A DNA stretch of 64,000 bases from Brevibacterium antiquum CNRZ 918 (GCF_900169145.1 NZ_FXZD01000004.1:245492-309491); one strand, 5' to 3'. Positions 35,836 through 45,598 are shown, counted from the stretch's first letter. Numbers and translations are program-made. The notes: a model not told the origin generated them from the letters alone.

Positions 35836-36600
35836 GTGGCATCGGATACGGGCGATCGCTCGGACTCGGCCGGACAATCATGGTCCGGCCGTGATCTGCG
35901 GCCGAACCCGTTCTCAGGCGACTCCGGGCTCGCCGATGCCGGTCTGATCGAAGCACTGAACCAGGTGCGCCAGGAGCCGTTGAACCCGACGCTGCACAGC
36001 AAGGTGCTCTCCGCACTGTCGGGGGCCAGGCTGTACGCACCGATCGTTCCGATGGCAGTCGACCAGGAGGTCGGCGAGAACGGACTGATGGTCGACAACT
36101 CCTCGGAGATGGCCATGGTTCGGCTGCAGGCCGAAGACGGCCGCGAGTGCACACCCGGTTTCTGCTCGATTCCACCGTTGACTGCGTGGCATCCCGACGC
36201 TCGGCCCGTGCCGATCGAATCGGAGCGGCTCGTCCTCGGGGCGATTGAAGCCGATTCGCAGCTCGTTGTCCTCGACCCCGGGGCCGAGACCTCGTTCCTG
36301 CTGCGTCGTACCGCAATGTTCGCATTTGCCCAGGGACAGCCCTGGACTCCGTCCTGGGCCGACGCCGAGGTGGGCCAGGCGTTGGTCGCCATCGCCGAGG
36401 ATTTTCCTTGGCTGGCGCAGATCAGTCTGAGTCCCGGCAGTGCCCGAGTCCATGTCGAGGGGCCCGAGGTCGGCATCCGACTTGGAGTACGCTCTCAAGT
36501 CTCCGCCGAGGAGATGAAGCGATTCCAACTAGCTCTGGCCGCCGATGAGACGATCGTGGAGAAGGTGGACTCATTGGCTCTGCAGATCGCCGAGTCGTAG
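35836..36600 (+). CDS. SseB-family protein
   Basis: A soluble 254-aa protein. The SseB fold is suggested by LIEALNQVRQEPLNPTLHSKV, GARLYAPIVPMAV, the middle GFCSIPPLTAWHPDARPVPI and EAFAQGQPWTPSW-like stretch (here MFAFAQGQPWTPSWADAEV). Proteins of this family are common after priA in actinobacteria; the biochemical role is unknown. The GTG start lies 4 nt after the priA stop, so it is cotranscribed. Confidence 0.8.
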   Translation: MASDTGDRSDSAGQSWSGRDLRPNPFSGDSGLADAGLIEALNQVRQEPLNPTLHSKVLSALSGARLYAPIVPMAVDQEVGENGLMVDNSSEMAMVRLQAEDGRECTPGFCSIPPLTAWHPDARPVPIESERLVLGAIEADSQLVVLDPGAETSFLLRRTAMFAFAQGQPWTPSWADAEVGQALVAIAEDFPWLAQISLSPGSARVHVEGPEVGIRLGVRSQVSAEEMKRFQLALAADETIVEKVDSLALQIAES

Positions 36601-36682
36601 ACTCCCGAACCGCAGCGCACCCAATACTTCGGGTCGAGTCCCGAATACAGGGAAAAGGCATGTGCACTTGCCCGAAGTCTCC

Positions 36683-36688
36683 TATGCT
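36683..36688 (+). promoter_or_regulatory. -10 element of the M20 amidohydrolase gene
   Basis: TATGCT ends 8 nt before the ATG at 36697, consistent with a leaderless or near-leaderless message. Confidence 0.4.
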
Positions 36689-36696
36689 TGATCTCC

Positions 36697-38043
36697 ATGA
36701 GTGAGATTCGCGACCTGAGCCAACCGACCGTCCCGAACGCGAGCTATCTCGACCAGATCGCCGCCGAGACTCAAACACGCAGCGAGCGAGCAGGCGAGTG
36801 GAGCTCCGAGTTCAGCGGGGCTCCCGAGTCAAGCACGGCAGGCCTCGCCGCAGCTCTCGCAGCAGCAAGATCTGATCTCGACAGGCTGCTGCATACCATC
36901 CACAAATTGGCAGAGACCGCGTTCGTCGAATACGAGTCTGTCAGTGCGATCGCCTCGCTGCTGCGCTCACGAGGCGTCGAGGTCGAGACCGGACTTTTCG
37001 GTGTCGAGACGAGTCTGCGCGCGACCACGGGAAATGGTGACGGACGCACGATCGCGATCCTCGCCGAATACGACGCACTGCCGGAGATCGGTCATGCCTG
37101 CGGGCACAACCTCATCGCCGCCTCCGGAGTCGGAGCATTCCTCGCCCTGCATGCCCTCTGGGAACGGGACCCCAGCACTGTTCCCGGCAGCGTGGTGCTG
37201 CTCGGTACGCCTGCGGAAGAGGGCCACTCGGGCAAAGAGGTCATGGCCCGCGGCGGCGCATTCGAGGGGATCGACGCAGCCATTATGGTTCACGGCTACG
37301 GGTACGACTGCGCGGAACAGGTGTGGTTGGGCAGGCGTCTGCTGACCGTCAACTACTCAGGGATCGCCGCCCACGCCTCGGCGCAGCCGTTCATGGGCCG
37401 CAACGCACTCGACGCCGCGAACCTCTTCTACCAGGGTCTTGGCCTTATTCGCCAGCAGATGCCGCCGATCTCCCGATTGCACGCCGTCATCGCTGACGGC
37501 GGGACCCGGCCCTCGATCATCACGGAAGCCGCCACAGTGCAGTGCTATGTGCGGTCGAAGTTCCCCGAAACGCTCAAGGAGCTGTCCGACAGGGTCGAGG
37601 ACGCGGCCAAGGGCGCGGCCCTTATGACCGGCACCGGAGTAGAAGTCGACTGGGACGAGCATCCGCCTTCGCTTCCGGTGCGTACGAACTCCGCTCTCAC
37701 ACAGCGCTGGGCCGTGCATGAGGAGACGCAGGGGCGAACACCGCTGCCCGGTGGGGTGCTCGATGAGTCGATTGCAGCGTCGACCGACTTCGGCAATGTC
37801 TCCTATCGGATACCGGGCATCCACCCACTCATCAAAACCGCCGACGCCGAGGTGGCGCTGCATACCCGCGAGTTCGCGGCAGCCTCGATCACGCCCGCCG
37901 CCGAAGCTGCCGCCCATGATGCCGGCTACGGGCTGGCGTGTACTGCTTTGGACTTCCTCGTCGACGATGACCTGGCCTCCGAGGTGGTTGCAGAATTCGA
38001 ACGCGACGGAGGAGCAGTAGACGTGGAGAACTACTTCAACTAG
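36697..38043 (+). CDS. M20-family amidohydrolase (AbgB-like)
   Basis: A metal-dependent amidohydrolase, 448 aa, related to p-aminobenzoyl-glutamate hydrolase AbgB and N-acyl-aminoacyl hydrolases. Metal ligands appear in EYDALPEIGHACGHNL (Asp and His), GTPAEEGHSGKEVMARGG (Glu-Glu) and MVHGYGYD; the lid domain has GIAAHASAQPFMGRNALDA. A TTG nine bases upstream is in frame; I chose the ATG at 36697 because of the -10 hexamer. It is followed after 47 bp by an AbgT-family transporter, the same pairing as abgB-abgT, which suggests uptake and cleavage of p-aminobenzoyl-glutamate or another acyl-amino acid. The first 50 residues are an extra hydrophilic stretch. Confidence 0.88.
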   Translation: MSEIRDLSQPTVPNASYLDQIAAETQTRSERAGEWSSEFSGAPESSTAGLAAALAAARSDLDRLLHTIHKLAETAFVEYESVSAIASLLRSRGVEVETGLFGVETSLRATTGNGDGRTIAILAEYDALPEIGHACGHNLIAASGVGAFLALHALWERDPSTVPGSVVLLGTPAEEGHSGKEVMARGGAFEGIDAAIMVHGYGYDCAEQVWLGRRLLTVNYSGIAAHASAQPFMGRNALDAANLFYQGLGLIRQQMPPISRLHAVIADGGTRPSIITEAATVQCYVRSKFPETLKELSDRVEDAAKGAALMTGTGVEVDWDEHPPSLPVRTNSALTQRWAVHEETQGRTPLPGGVLDESIAASTDFGNVSYRIPGIHPLIKTADAEVALHTREFAAASITPAAEAAAHDAGYGLACTALDFLVDDDLASEVVAEFERDGGAVDVENYFN

Positions 38044-38090
38044 TCCGGGGAGTCCGCTCGGATCGCGACCATCGAAGAGAAGGAAGACAC

Positions 38091-39728
38091 ATGTCAACGA
38101 CGACATCAGCGAAAATCGGTATCGGCCAGCGTCTGCTGGACGGGATTGAACGGATAGGCAACAAACTGCCCGAGCCGTTCACCCTCTTTCTCGGACTGTT
38201 CCTCATCACAGGAGCAATCTCAACCGGCATGGCTATAGCAGACGTGTCGGTCTCAATTCCCGGCAGCGACGAGACCGTGGCGATCAAGGGACTGTTCACC
38301 GGCGAAGGGCTGTCGTGGCTGACGACGACGATGGGCGACAACTACATCGGATTCCCGCCCTTGGCCACCGTACTGCCGATCCTCCTGGCCGTGGGCGTGG
38401 CCGAGAAGTCGGGCATGCTCGCCGCGGCTGTGCGAATCGCCTTCGGCAAGAGCCCGCGCTGGCTGCTGCCCTATGCCGTCGGCTTCGTCGGCGTGGTCGG
38501 GTCGATCATGGCCGATTCCGCCTTCATCATCATCCCGCCGCTGGCTGCGCTCGTGTTCAAGGCCGCCGGTCGACACCCGATGGCCGGCCTCATCGGCGGA
38601 TTTGCCGCCACCGGCGCCGGGTATTCGACCTCGATCGTGCCGACCAGCCTCGATGCGCTCTTCGCCGGAATCACCACCTCGGTGATGGAGACGTTGCCAG
38701 ACACTGACTATACGGCCGTCAACCCGGTGTCGAACTACTTCTTCAACATCGTCGCCTCGATCGTGCTGGCGGTTATCGCCGGATTCATCATCGACAAGCT
38801 CATCGAACCGAACATGGTTCGCAAAGGCGTTCCGCGCGAATACGCCGATGCCAAGGGTTCGGGCCTGGCCAAGGAATACCAGGCGAAGGACAACCCCTAC
38901 GGCGAGAACTCCGTGTCTGCCGAAGAGGTCGAGGAATCGCAGAAGGAGGTCAAAGCCGAACTCGAACCCGAGGAGAAGCGGGGCCTGGTGTGGTCCCTGG
39001 CTTCGGCACTGCTGCTGACTGCGGTACTGCTCTTCGCAGTGCTCATTCCCGACTCACCCTGGCGCAATGAGGACGGCGGGTTCCTGCCGAAGTCCCCGTT
39101 GCTGTCCTCAATTGTCTTCATCGTCTTCGCCTACTTCATGCTCATGGGCGTGGTCTACGGTTTCGTCGTGCGCACCGTGCGGTCGATGAACGATCTCGTG
39201 CGTATGATGAGCCAGTCGATCGTCGACATGATGTCCTTCCTCATTCTCGCCTTCATCCTCGGTCAGTTCATCGCGCTGTTCAATTGGACGGGGATCGGTT
39301 CCTGGATCGCCGTGGCCGGTGCCTCCGGCCTCGAAGCGATAGGCCTCACCGGCTTCGCAGCGGTCATCGGGTTCATGCTCCTGGCCAGTGTGCTCAACCT
39401 CTTCATCGTCTCCGGGTCCTCGATGTGGACGCTCATGGCCGCGGTGTTCGTTCCGCTGTTCGCGCTGCTCGGCTACGAACCGGCCTTCATCCAGGCCGGA
39501 TTCCGAGTCGGCGACTCGGCGACCCAGGTCATCACCCCACTCAACCCCTACATGATCGTGCTTCTGGGTCTCGTGCGCCGGTATGAGCCCAATGCCGGAC
39601 TGGGTACCATCATCTCCAGGATGTTCCCGTTCGTCATACCCTTTTGGCTGGCGTGGGCTGCGCTCCTGGCGATCTGGTTCTTCTTCGACCTGCCGCTGGG
39701 CCCCGGCAACGGCATCTTCCTCAAATAG
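38091..39728 (+). CDS. AbgT-family transporter
   Basis: A membrane carrier of 545 aa with about a dozen helices. AbgT marks: IERIGNKLPEPFTLFLGLFL at the N-terminus, FPPLATVLPILLAVGVAEKSG, GVVGSIMADSAFIIIPPLAA, and FIVSGSSMWTLMAAVFVPLF in the second half with VGDSATQVITPLNPYMIVLL. An AAGAGAAGGAAG site precedes the ATG. E. coli AbgT imports p-aminobenzoyl-glutamate; relatives MtrF and YdaH export antifolate sulfonamides. The adjacent M20 hydrolase favours import here. Confidence 0.93.
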   Translation: MSTTTSAKIGIGQRLLDGIERIGNKLPEPFTLFLGLFLITGAISTGMAIADVSVSIPGSDETVAIKGLFTGEGLSWLTTTMGDNYIGFPPLATVLPILLAVGVAEKSGMLAAAVRIAFGKSPRWLLPYAVGFVGVVGSIMADSAFIIIPPLAALVFKAAGRHPMAGLIGGFAATGAGYSTSIVPTSLDALFAGITTSVMETLPDTDYTAVNPVSNYFFNIVASIVLAVIAGFIIDKLIEPNMVRKGVPREYADAKGSGLAKEYQAKDNPYGENSVSAEEVEESQKEVKAELEPEEKRGLVWSLASALLLTAVLLFAVLIPDSPWRNEDGGFLPKSPLLSSIVFIVFAYFMLMGVVYGFVVRTVRSMNDLVRMMSQSIVDMMSFLILAFILGQFIALFNWTGIGSWIAVAGASGLEAIGLTGFAAVIGFMLLASVLNLFIVSGSSMWTLMAAVFVPLFALLGYEPAFIQAGFRVGDSATQVITPLNPYMIVLLGLVRRYEPNAGLGTIISRMFPFVIPFWLAWAALLAIWFFFDLPLGPGNGIFLK

Positions 39729-39792
39729 GCCGGCAGCGAGGACCTGTTCGTCCGAGCTCGGCGCACGCCACGTCTTCCACGCCGAGGCAGCA

Positions 39793-40752
39793 TCACAGCA
39801 TCTGTGTGACGCCTTCACGCCAATCTGTGGTGCCCAGATCCTTCGCAAACTCTCCGGTCTCGATCACGCAGGGGGAGTACCAGATCGGGGCGAGCTGGTT
39901 GAGTTCGTACATCGACCTCTCGAAGACTCCGGCGACGCGAGTCGTCCAGCGGGGGAGGGACAGTGGCCTCCGCGGTCTCGTTCCCAGATGCTCGTGAGTG
40001 AACTCCGCGATCTCGCCGAGTGTCGGATTCGAAGACGGTGCGATGAGCCGGCGATGCGTCCCCGCGGGGACGTCTTCGAGCAGCTGTGCCGCGCGGATCA
40101 TCGCGGCAGCGAGGTCTTCGATCACGGTGATGCCGTGGGCGACATCGGAGCGTGCGGGCACAATGGCCCGATGCCATTTGGCGATCGGAGTGGTAATGCA
40201 CATCTTCACCACTGAGGACCACGGCTGTGCGCTTCGGCCGAGCAGGTCTCCTGCAATGATGCTCGCCGAGGTGGCCGGGTGTTCCAGCCTCGCCTCCATG
40301 AGCTGCTGCCTGATCCGTCCCTTCTCCTCGACCGGGGCAAACGGAGAGGACTCCGTCACCGCGCTGTGGAGGCCAGCGAAGGCGTAGACCGATTCGGGGA
40401 AGATGACCGGCATGCCCAGTTCCGCGGCGACATCCATGATCGTCTTCTCCATCTGCGGCAGTACCTGTGCCCACACTCGGCTGTCATAGGGAGCATGAAC
40501 GCAGGCGAAGATGACTTCGCTGCCAGCGGCGGCCTCGCGCAACTGCTCTGAGTCGGTTGCGTCCGCGCGGATACGGTCGATCCTGGCGTGGTCGGTGTAG
40601 GGCGAGTCTGCCGATCCTGAGCCGGCGGCGACAACTGGGACAGCGGCTGGAGCCGAACGGGTTGCAACTGCAACGTGTGCCCCTGCTGCTGCGAGCTGGG
40701 AGGCGATTTCGTTGCCGATCTGTCCGTAGCCGATGACGAGTGCAGATTTCAT
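39793..40752 (-). CDS. NAD(P)-binding atypical SDR/epimerase-like protein
   Basis: A 319-aa Rossmann protein. It starts MKSALVIGYGQIGNEIASQL (GxGxxG dinucleotide fold) and then follows the NAD-dependent epimerase/NmrA pattern: IFPESVYAFAGLHSAVTESS resembles the active-site area with Tyr, but no clear YxxxK. An AAGGA 8 nt before the ATG at 40752 decides the start over the longer open frame. It is divergent from a TetR gene with palindromic operators between them, so it is probably the regulator's target. Substrate unknown. Confidence 0.8.
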   Translation of the reverse strand: MKSALVIGYGQIGNEIASQLAAAGAHVAVATRSAPAAVPVVAAGSGSADSPYTDHARIDRIRADATDSEQLREAAAGSEVIFACVHAPYDSRVWAQVLPQMEKTIMDVAAELGMPVIFPESVYAFAGLHSAVTESSPFAPVEEKGRIRQQLMEARLEHPATSASIIAGDLLGRSAQPWSSVVKMCITTPIAKWHRAIVPARSDVAHGITVIEDLAAAMIRAAQLLEDVPAGTHRRLIAPSSNPTLGEIAEFTHEHLGTRPRRPLSLPRWTTRVAGVFERSMYELNQLAPIWYSPCVIETGEFAKDLGTTDWREGVTQML

Positions 40753-40801
40753 GATGATCATCCTTCGTGATGTCGTGCGGACCTCTGAGTCCACGATTAA
40801 C

Positions 40802-40845
40802 GAGAGCACTGCTCTCTGAAATCAGAGTAGGCCGATCCTATCGGC
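40802..40845. promoter_or_regulatory. Three palindromes in the divergent SDR/TetR promoter region
   Basis: GAGAGCA-C-TGCTCTC (40802-40816), CTCTGA-AA-TCAGAG (40814-40827, overlapping the first) and GCCGAT-CCT-ATCGGC (40831-40845) are all perfect. One or more are likely operators of the divergent TetR protein. Which is bound cannot be told. Confidence 0.6.
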
Positions 40846-40890
40846 AATTCAAGATCAGTGCTCACTATTGTTATCTTCGCTCTCTCGTTT

Positions 40891-40896
40891 TAGGGT
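40891..40896 (+). promoter_or_regulatory. -10 element of the tetR gene, leaderless type
   Basis: TAGGGT ends 6 nt before the ATG at 40903. Confidence 0.45.
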
Positions 40897-40902
40897 TGAG
40901 GC

Positions 40903-41556
40903 ATGACGAACTCGACTCCGCGACAGCGGGCCCGGCTGGAAACCGAAGCCCAGATCACCCGGATCGGGAACCGTATGCTCGACGACGATGGGCTCGAGGG
41001 AGTCTCACTTCGCGCCATTGCTCGAGAACTCGGAATCGTCTCAAGCGCCATCTACCGATACGTGAAGAACCGCGATGAGCTGCTGACAATACTCATCCGT
41101 GACGCGTTCACTGCGATCGCCGACGAGGTCGATGAGGCACTGACACGCGACGAGTCCGTTCTCACAGTCGGTGTGACGATGCTTGCCTGGTCGCGCCGGC
41201 ATCCCAATCGGTGGGCGCTCATCTACGGCACACCCATCCCGGACTATCAGGCCCCAAGGGATGAGACCGTAGTGCCCGGGACCAGGATCATGGTGACGCT
41301 GACGAATCTGTTGGAAGAGTCCTCGGCAGGCCAGATTTCCTCTGAGCTTCCGCCATCTCACGCCTTGGACCCATTGCGTGAAGGGCTGCGGGAGCTGGGG
41401 TTGGAGCCCGATGATCAGGTGATCGTGCGCTCTGTGACCGTTTGGGCAGCACTCATCGGTCTCATCAATGCACTGCGCTTCGGGCAGTTCGGTCCGGGAG
41501 TCGAACTCGTCGAGGACGAGCTCATGCGAGGAGTCGTATCGTCCCTCGGGCACTGA
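40903..41556 (+). CDS. TetR-family transcriptional regulator
   Basis: A 217-aa repressor. The N-terminal helix-turn-helix is VSLRAIARELGIVSSAIYRY (about 34-53) followed by VKNRDELLTILI. The C-terminal ligand domain contains WALIYGTPIPDYQAP, which resembles the WHG-type TetR C-terminal domain. It is transcribed away from the SDR-like gene, with three palindromes in the shared region. Regulation of itself and the SDR gene is inferred from this layout. The ligand is unknown. Confidence 0.9.
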   Translation: MTNSTPRQRARLETEAQITRIGNRMLDDDGLEGVSLRAIARELGIVSSAIYRYVKNRDELLTILIRDAFTAIADEVDEALTRDESVLTVGVTMLAWSRRHPNRWALIYGTPIPDYQAPRDETVVPGTRIMVTLTNLLEESSAGQISSELPPSHALDPLREGLRELGLEPDDQVIVRSVTVWAALIGLINALRFGQFGPGVELVEDELMRGVVSSLGH

Positions 41557-41605
41557 GCCAGCGAACGGCACCGAGCTGGCGTCAGCGGCCGCTACGAGGA
41601 GTCCT

Positions 41606-44600
41606 TCACCCGTCGAGAAGCCCGCGAATGTCCTCACTCGTGATTGCCGAGGAGAAGCCCTCGCCCTCATTGACCAGGGAGTCGAAGAGCTGTGCCTTCC
41701 TCTCCTGCAGTGCCAGAACCTTCTCCTCAATGGTCTTCTCAGACACCATTCGATAGACCATGACGTTCTTCGTCTGCCCGATGCGGTGCGCACGATCAAC
41801 CGCCTGAGCCTCGACCGCCGGATTCCACCAGGGGTCAAGCAAGAAGACATAGTCGGCCTCTGTCAGCGTCAGCCCGAATCCGCCGGCCTTGAGGCTGATC
41901 AGGAACACCGGTGCCTCCCCAGCCCTGAAATCATCGATGACCGCGCCGCGGTTCCGAGTGGAGCCGTCGAGGTAGCAGTAGTTGATGTTGCGATGATCGA
42001 GCTGTTCGCCGACCCGTGACAGGAACGAGGTGAACTGGCTGAAGATGATGGTGCGGTGCCCCTCGGCGATGATGTCATCGAGGTGGGAGAAGAGCGCGCT
42101 GAGCTTGCTCGATCCGATCGCCTCGTACTTCTCATCGATGAGATAGGGGTCGATGGCCAACATCCGCAGCAGTGTCAGTGACCGGAAGATGGCGAAGCGG
42201 TTGCGATCCATGTCGTTGATGAGGCCGAGGAGCTTCTTCCTCTCCTTCTGCAGGACCGTGTTGTAGAGATCCCGGTGCTTGGAGCTGAGTTCGACGCTGA
42301 GGATCTGTTCCTGCTTCGGCGGGAGGTCGGCTGCCACCAGTTCCTTGTTCCGCCGTTTCATGAACGGTCTGATCCGCCGCCGCAGCAGCGCCATGCCCTC
42401 CGGACTCTCTCCCGATTCGATGGGTAAGACGATCTCGCGACGGAACTTCTCGATGCCCGGCAGCAGCCCCGGTGAGGTGATCGAGTACAGCGACCACAGG
42501 TCGGTCAGCGAGTTCTCCATCGGAGTGCCTGTGATGGCCAGGCGGAATCGCGCCTGGATCCCCTTCGCCGCAGTGTGGACCTTGGCCGTCCGGTTCTTGA
42601 CGAACTGCGCCTCGTCGAGGACGAAGGTGTCCCACACGATCGACCTGAAGGCCTGAGCGTCGAGGCGCAGAATCGCATAGGAGGTGATGACGAGGTCGGC
42701 ATCCTCGATCTCCTCGGCCAGGGCAGTCTTCCGCTTCTTCTCTGTGGCCGAGATAGTGGTGACTCGCAGACCAGGTGCGAACTTCTCGGCCTCCGCACGC
42801 CACGTCGACATCACCGATGTGGGTGCGACGACGAGAATGGGGGAGGCATTCGCCGTCGTGTTCTTGATATGAGTGAACAGGCTAAGTGCCTGCAGAGTTT
42901 TACCCAAACCCATATCGTCGGCCAGGATGCCGCCGAGTCCGCTGGACCACAGTGCGGCCAGCCAGCTGAACCCTTCCTGTTGGTAGGGCCGCAGTGTGGC
43001 CTCGATTCCCTCCGGCACGTCGAGAGACGGAATCTCGCCGAGGTGGCTGAGCGCTTCGACCGAACGTCGCCATGAGGCCGCCGCTGTGGAGTCGTCGACG
43101 AGTTCGTCGAATTCGGCCCACAGATCCATGTGATAGCGCGAGAGGCGAGGTGAGTCCGGCTGCCAATCCGCAATGACATCCGATTCAGCGAGCATGCGAC
43201 GAAACTTGTCGAAGAAGGGCCCGTCGAGGGAGAAGTACGCGCCATCGGGCAGGACTATCATCTCTGCCCCCTGTGCGAGGGCGACGAACAGGTCGGCGAA
43301 GCGAACCTTCTGTCCGGCAATCATGATGTGGAAGCGAATGTCGAACCAGTCGCTGTCTTCGGCCTCGTCGGTCGACATCGACACCAACGGTGCTTCGGTG
43401 ACTTCCCGATAGTCCGGGCGATCGCCGACCTCATGGACCTCGAGATGGTCGATGTCGCTCAGGGTGGGCAGGAGCTTGTCGACGAAGACAGCCGTCTGCA
43501 GACCGTCGAGGTCCACGGTGCCTGCATGACCCAACGCACTGGGGAGGGTCAGTGGGACTGGGATTGCCGCAACCGTGGAGCTGAGATTCGCGAGCACGGT
43601 GTCTTCGTGTTCAATGCTGCGGTCGCGGTCTGGTGCTGAACCTCGGCGGATCGGGAACGTATGAGTCGGGTGATGGTAGTGCCACTCCCACGTCAGATGT
43701 GCACCATGATCTCCGTAGGTGACGGTGAGCGCGAGGTCGGGAGGGACGAGCACGGGCAGGGTCACCGAATCGTCAGAGGAGATGACGGTGGTGGCATAGG
43801 CGAGCTTGGGATAGAAGCCTGTGAAGAAGTCATCCATCTGGTCCTTCGAGATGGTGACCGGCTCCGAACGACGCAGCATCTCAACGACCGCATGGTCGGT
43901 GGTCTTCTCTGCAGGTGCCAGGACGAGGGCGAGTCCTGCCGCGGTCGAGATTCCGTAGAAGCCATGATCGTCGATCGGCCCGCTGAGCCCTTGGTCGAAC
44001 GGTTCTTCGTCAACGGTGATCAGGGAGCGAACCTCGAGCCCCTGTGGCGTCGCGACCACATCGCATTCCGTGGTGGCCTCGTCAGCCAGGCGGACCGTGA
44101 GCTCGCGGCGGGTGCCGACAAGTTCGATGCCCAAAGTCCTCGCCTGATCGAAGAGATGCCACAGCAAGGGTGAGGCGAACCAGTCAAGGACCACAGTGTC
44201 CTCATTGGTCACAAGGCGATTCGAGTTGATGGCAGAGAGCCCGTACAGCTGAGCGAACCATGCCGCCTGACCGCGCGCATAGGCGCGGGTGGTGGAGTTG
44301 TTGGCGATGTTGGACCAGGACACGTTGCCCTTGATCCAGTTGCGGCGTGCCCCCTCCATCAGAGGACGCAGAGTGACGACGAGGTCGGTGTAACCGGTCA
44401 GCTTCGTGCGCGTGATCGGGTGCACTTCGAAGTTCCCGAAGCGAGTGCGCCGCAGTTCGGAGATCTCGAAGCCGAGCGCAAGCCGCGTCGGTGCAGTCCC
44501 AGCCAGGGTGCCGCCGGGGCCAGAGGCCCACACCGATGCATCGACGCGGTCGGAGGAGAAACCGGAGAGGATCGACTTCCAATCCGACTCCGCACGCCGA

Positions 44601-45028
44601 GGTGACGACGTCCCACTGCGGGAAGCTGTTCTGCTGCGGGCAGTCTGCCAGCTGGGAGGGTCGGGGGAACTGCGTTGGTCCGGGTCGTGCAGTGCCGTCG
44701 AACCGAATGGAGCCACCTGCCGAACCGATGCCGCCATGAGCGCAGCCACCACATGTTTGCAGTCTCCGCCCACGGGGCATGTGCACTGCGAGGAGAGCAC
44801 GGTGAATGATTTCGCCGTGGGACTGTGTCGCTTCAGCCGCACGATGCTGGTGTAATCCTGTGCCGCGCTGCCTGCGACGTCTGCCCGCAGAGTATTGTCC
44901 TCGGGGTCCCAACGTGCCTGCCCGACCATGCCCTTGTTGGCGTAGCTGCGTCCGCGCTCGTAGAACGTGGTGCCGAAGTAGTCCTGCAACTCCTTGGCAC
45001 TCACGTACGGCAATTCTACGGGAGACAT
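41606..45028 (-). CDS. SNF2-family helicase with N-terminal SWIM zinc finger
   Basis: A 1140-aa DNA translocase. The SWIM finger at residues 82-92 is CTCPVGGDCKHV (Cys82, Cys84, Cys90, His92). A long middle region (about 100-680) is unassigned. The SNF2 motor follows: ADDMGLGKTLQALSLF, VVAPTSVMSTWRAEAEK, VLDEAQFVKN (DEAQ box), TGTPMENSLTDLWSLYSI, then the helicase C domain with FSQFTSFLSRVG and VEAQAVDRAHRIGQTKNV. This SWIM-SNF2 arrangement is common in actinobacteria and predicted to act in DNA repair or chromosome maintenance. It stands alone and is convergent with tetR. Confidence 0.93.
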   Translation of the reverse strand: MSPVELPYVSAKELQDYFGTTFYERGRSYANKGMVGQARWDPEDNTLRADVAGSAAQDYTSIVRLKRHSPTAKSFTVLSSQCTCPVGGDCKHVVAALMAASVRQVAPFGSTALHDPDQRSSPDPPSWQTARSRTASRSGTSSPRRAESDWKSILSGFSSDRVDASVWASGPGGTLAGTAPTRLALGFEISELRRTRFGNFEVHPITRTKLTGYTDLVVTLRPLMEGARRNWIKGNVSWSNIANNSTTRAYARGQAAWFAQLYGLSAINSNRLVTNEDTVVLDWFASPLLWHLFDQARTLGIELVGTRRELTVRLADEATTECDVVATPQGLEVRSLITVDEEPFDQGLSGPIDDHGFYGISTAAGLALVLAPAEKTTDHAVVEMLRRSEPVTISKDQMDDFFTGFYPKLAYATTVISSDDSVTLPVLVPPDLALTVTYGDHGAHLTWEWHYHHPTHTFPIRRGSAPDRDRSIEHEDTVLANLSSTVAAIPVPLTLPSALGHAGTVDLDGLQTAVFVDKLLPTLSDIDHLEVHEVGDRPDYREVTEAPLVSMSTDEAEDSDWFDIRFHIMIAGQKVRFADLFVALAQGAEMIVLPDGAYFSLDGPFFDKFRRMLAESDVIADWQPDSPRLSRYHMDLWAEFDELVDDSTAAASWRRSVEALSHLGEIPSLDVPEGIEATLRPYQQEGFSWLAALWSSGLGGILADDMGLGKTLQALSLFTHIKNTTANASPILVVAPTSVMSTWRAEAEKFAPGLRVTTISATEKKRKTALAEEIEDADLVITSYAILRLDAQAFRSIVWDTFVLDEAQFVKNRTAKVHTAAKGIQARFRLAITGTPMENSLTDLWSLYSITSPGLLPGIEKFRREIVLPIESGESPEGMALLRRRIRPFMKRRNKELVAADLPPKQEQILSVELSSKHRDLYNTVLQKERKKLLGLINDMDRNRFAIFRSLTLLRMLAIDPYLIDEKYEAIGSSKLSALFSHLDDIIAEGHRTIIFSQFTSFLSRVGEQLDHRNINYCYLDGSTRNRGAVIDDFRAGEAPVFLISLKAGGFGLTLTEADYVFLLDPWWNPAVEAQAVDRAHRIGQTKNVMVYRMVSEKTIEEKVLALQERKAQLFDSLVNEGEGFSSAITSEDIRGLLDG

Positions 45029-45064
45029 AGGACGATGGTCTCACCCGGCACTGACATGACAGAA

Positions 45065-45093
45065 GCGGCCCCCGACCAGTGGTCGGGAGCCGC
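45065..45093 (-). terminator. Terminator downstream of the DUF1844 gene
   Basis: GCGGC-C-CCCGACC, a 3-nt loop, then GGTCGGG-A-GCCGC form a 12-bp stem with one mismatch, 60 bp beyond the 3' end of the DUF1844 gene and before the SNF2 gene on the same strand. Confidence 0.65.
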
Positions 45094-45152
45094 AGCGGAT
45101 ATCTTGGGGCCATGGCGCAAGACGAAAGAGTCGGCACGCACGGTGGGGTGTC

Positions 45153-45524
45153 TCAGCGAACAGGGCCTGTGTACTTCTCGCCGGGACCCTGTCCTGGCTC
45201 ATCCTGAATCGCCGAGGCTTCGCGGAAGGCCAGCTGGAGGCTGCGCAGGCCGTCGCGCAGAGGGCGAGCATGGTGGTCGCCGATGACGGTGGCGGCGCCG
45301 GTGACCAGGCCGGCCAGCGCAGTGATGAGCTTGCGTGCCTCGTCCAGGTCCTGCAGCTCTGCTGCGGGAGCCTCGGGGGAGTCTTCGGCCAGTCCGCATT
45401 TGACGGCGGCAGCGGACATCAAGTGCACGGCTGCTGATGTGATGACCTCGATGGCTGGTACTTCGGCGATGTCACGCGTGACATCGGCAACCGCCTCGGC
45501 GGGTACAGAATTTTCAGAACTCAT
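45153..45524 (-). CDS. DUF1844 domain protein
   Basis: A 123-aa soluble protein of unknown function, typically found next to infC in actinobacteria. Marks: PAIEVITSAAVHLMSAAAVK, DLDEARKLITALAGLVTG and LRDGLRSLQLAFREASA. It is divergent from the infC operon. No ribosome site of note. Confidence 0.85.
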   Translation of the reverse strand: MSSENSVPAEAVADVTRDIAEVPAIEVITSAAVHLMSAAAVKCGLAEDSPEAPAAELQDLDEARKLITALAGLVTGAATVIGDHHARPLRDGLRSLQLAFREASAIQDEPGQGPGEKYTGPVR

Positions 45525-45598
45525 GGGACTAGCTTGACATATGAACGACGCGTCGATTGCACGTTCGGCCTCGATGTGCGAAGAGTCATGAAGCGTAG

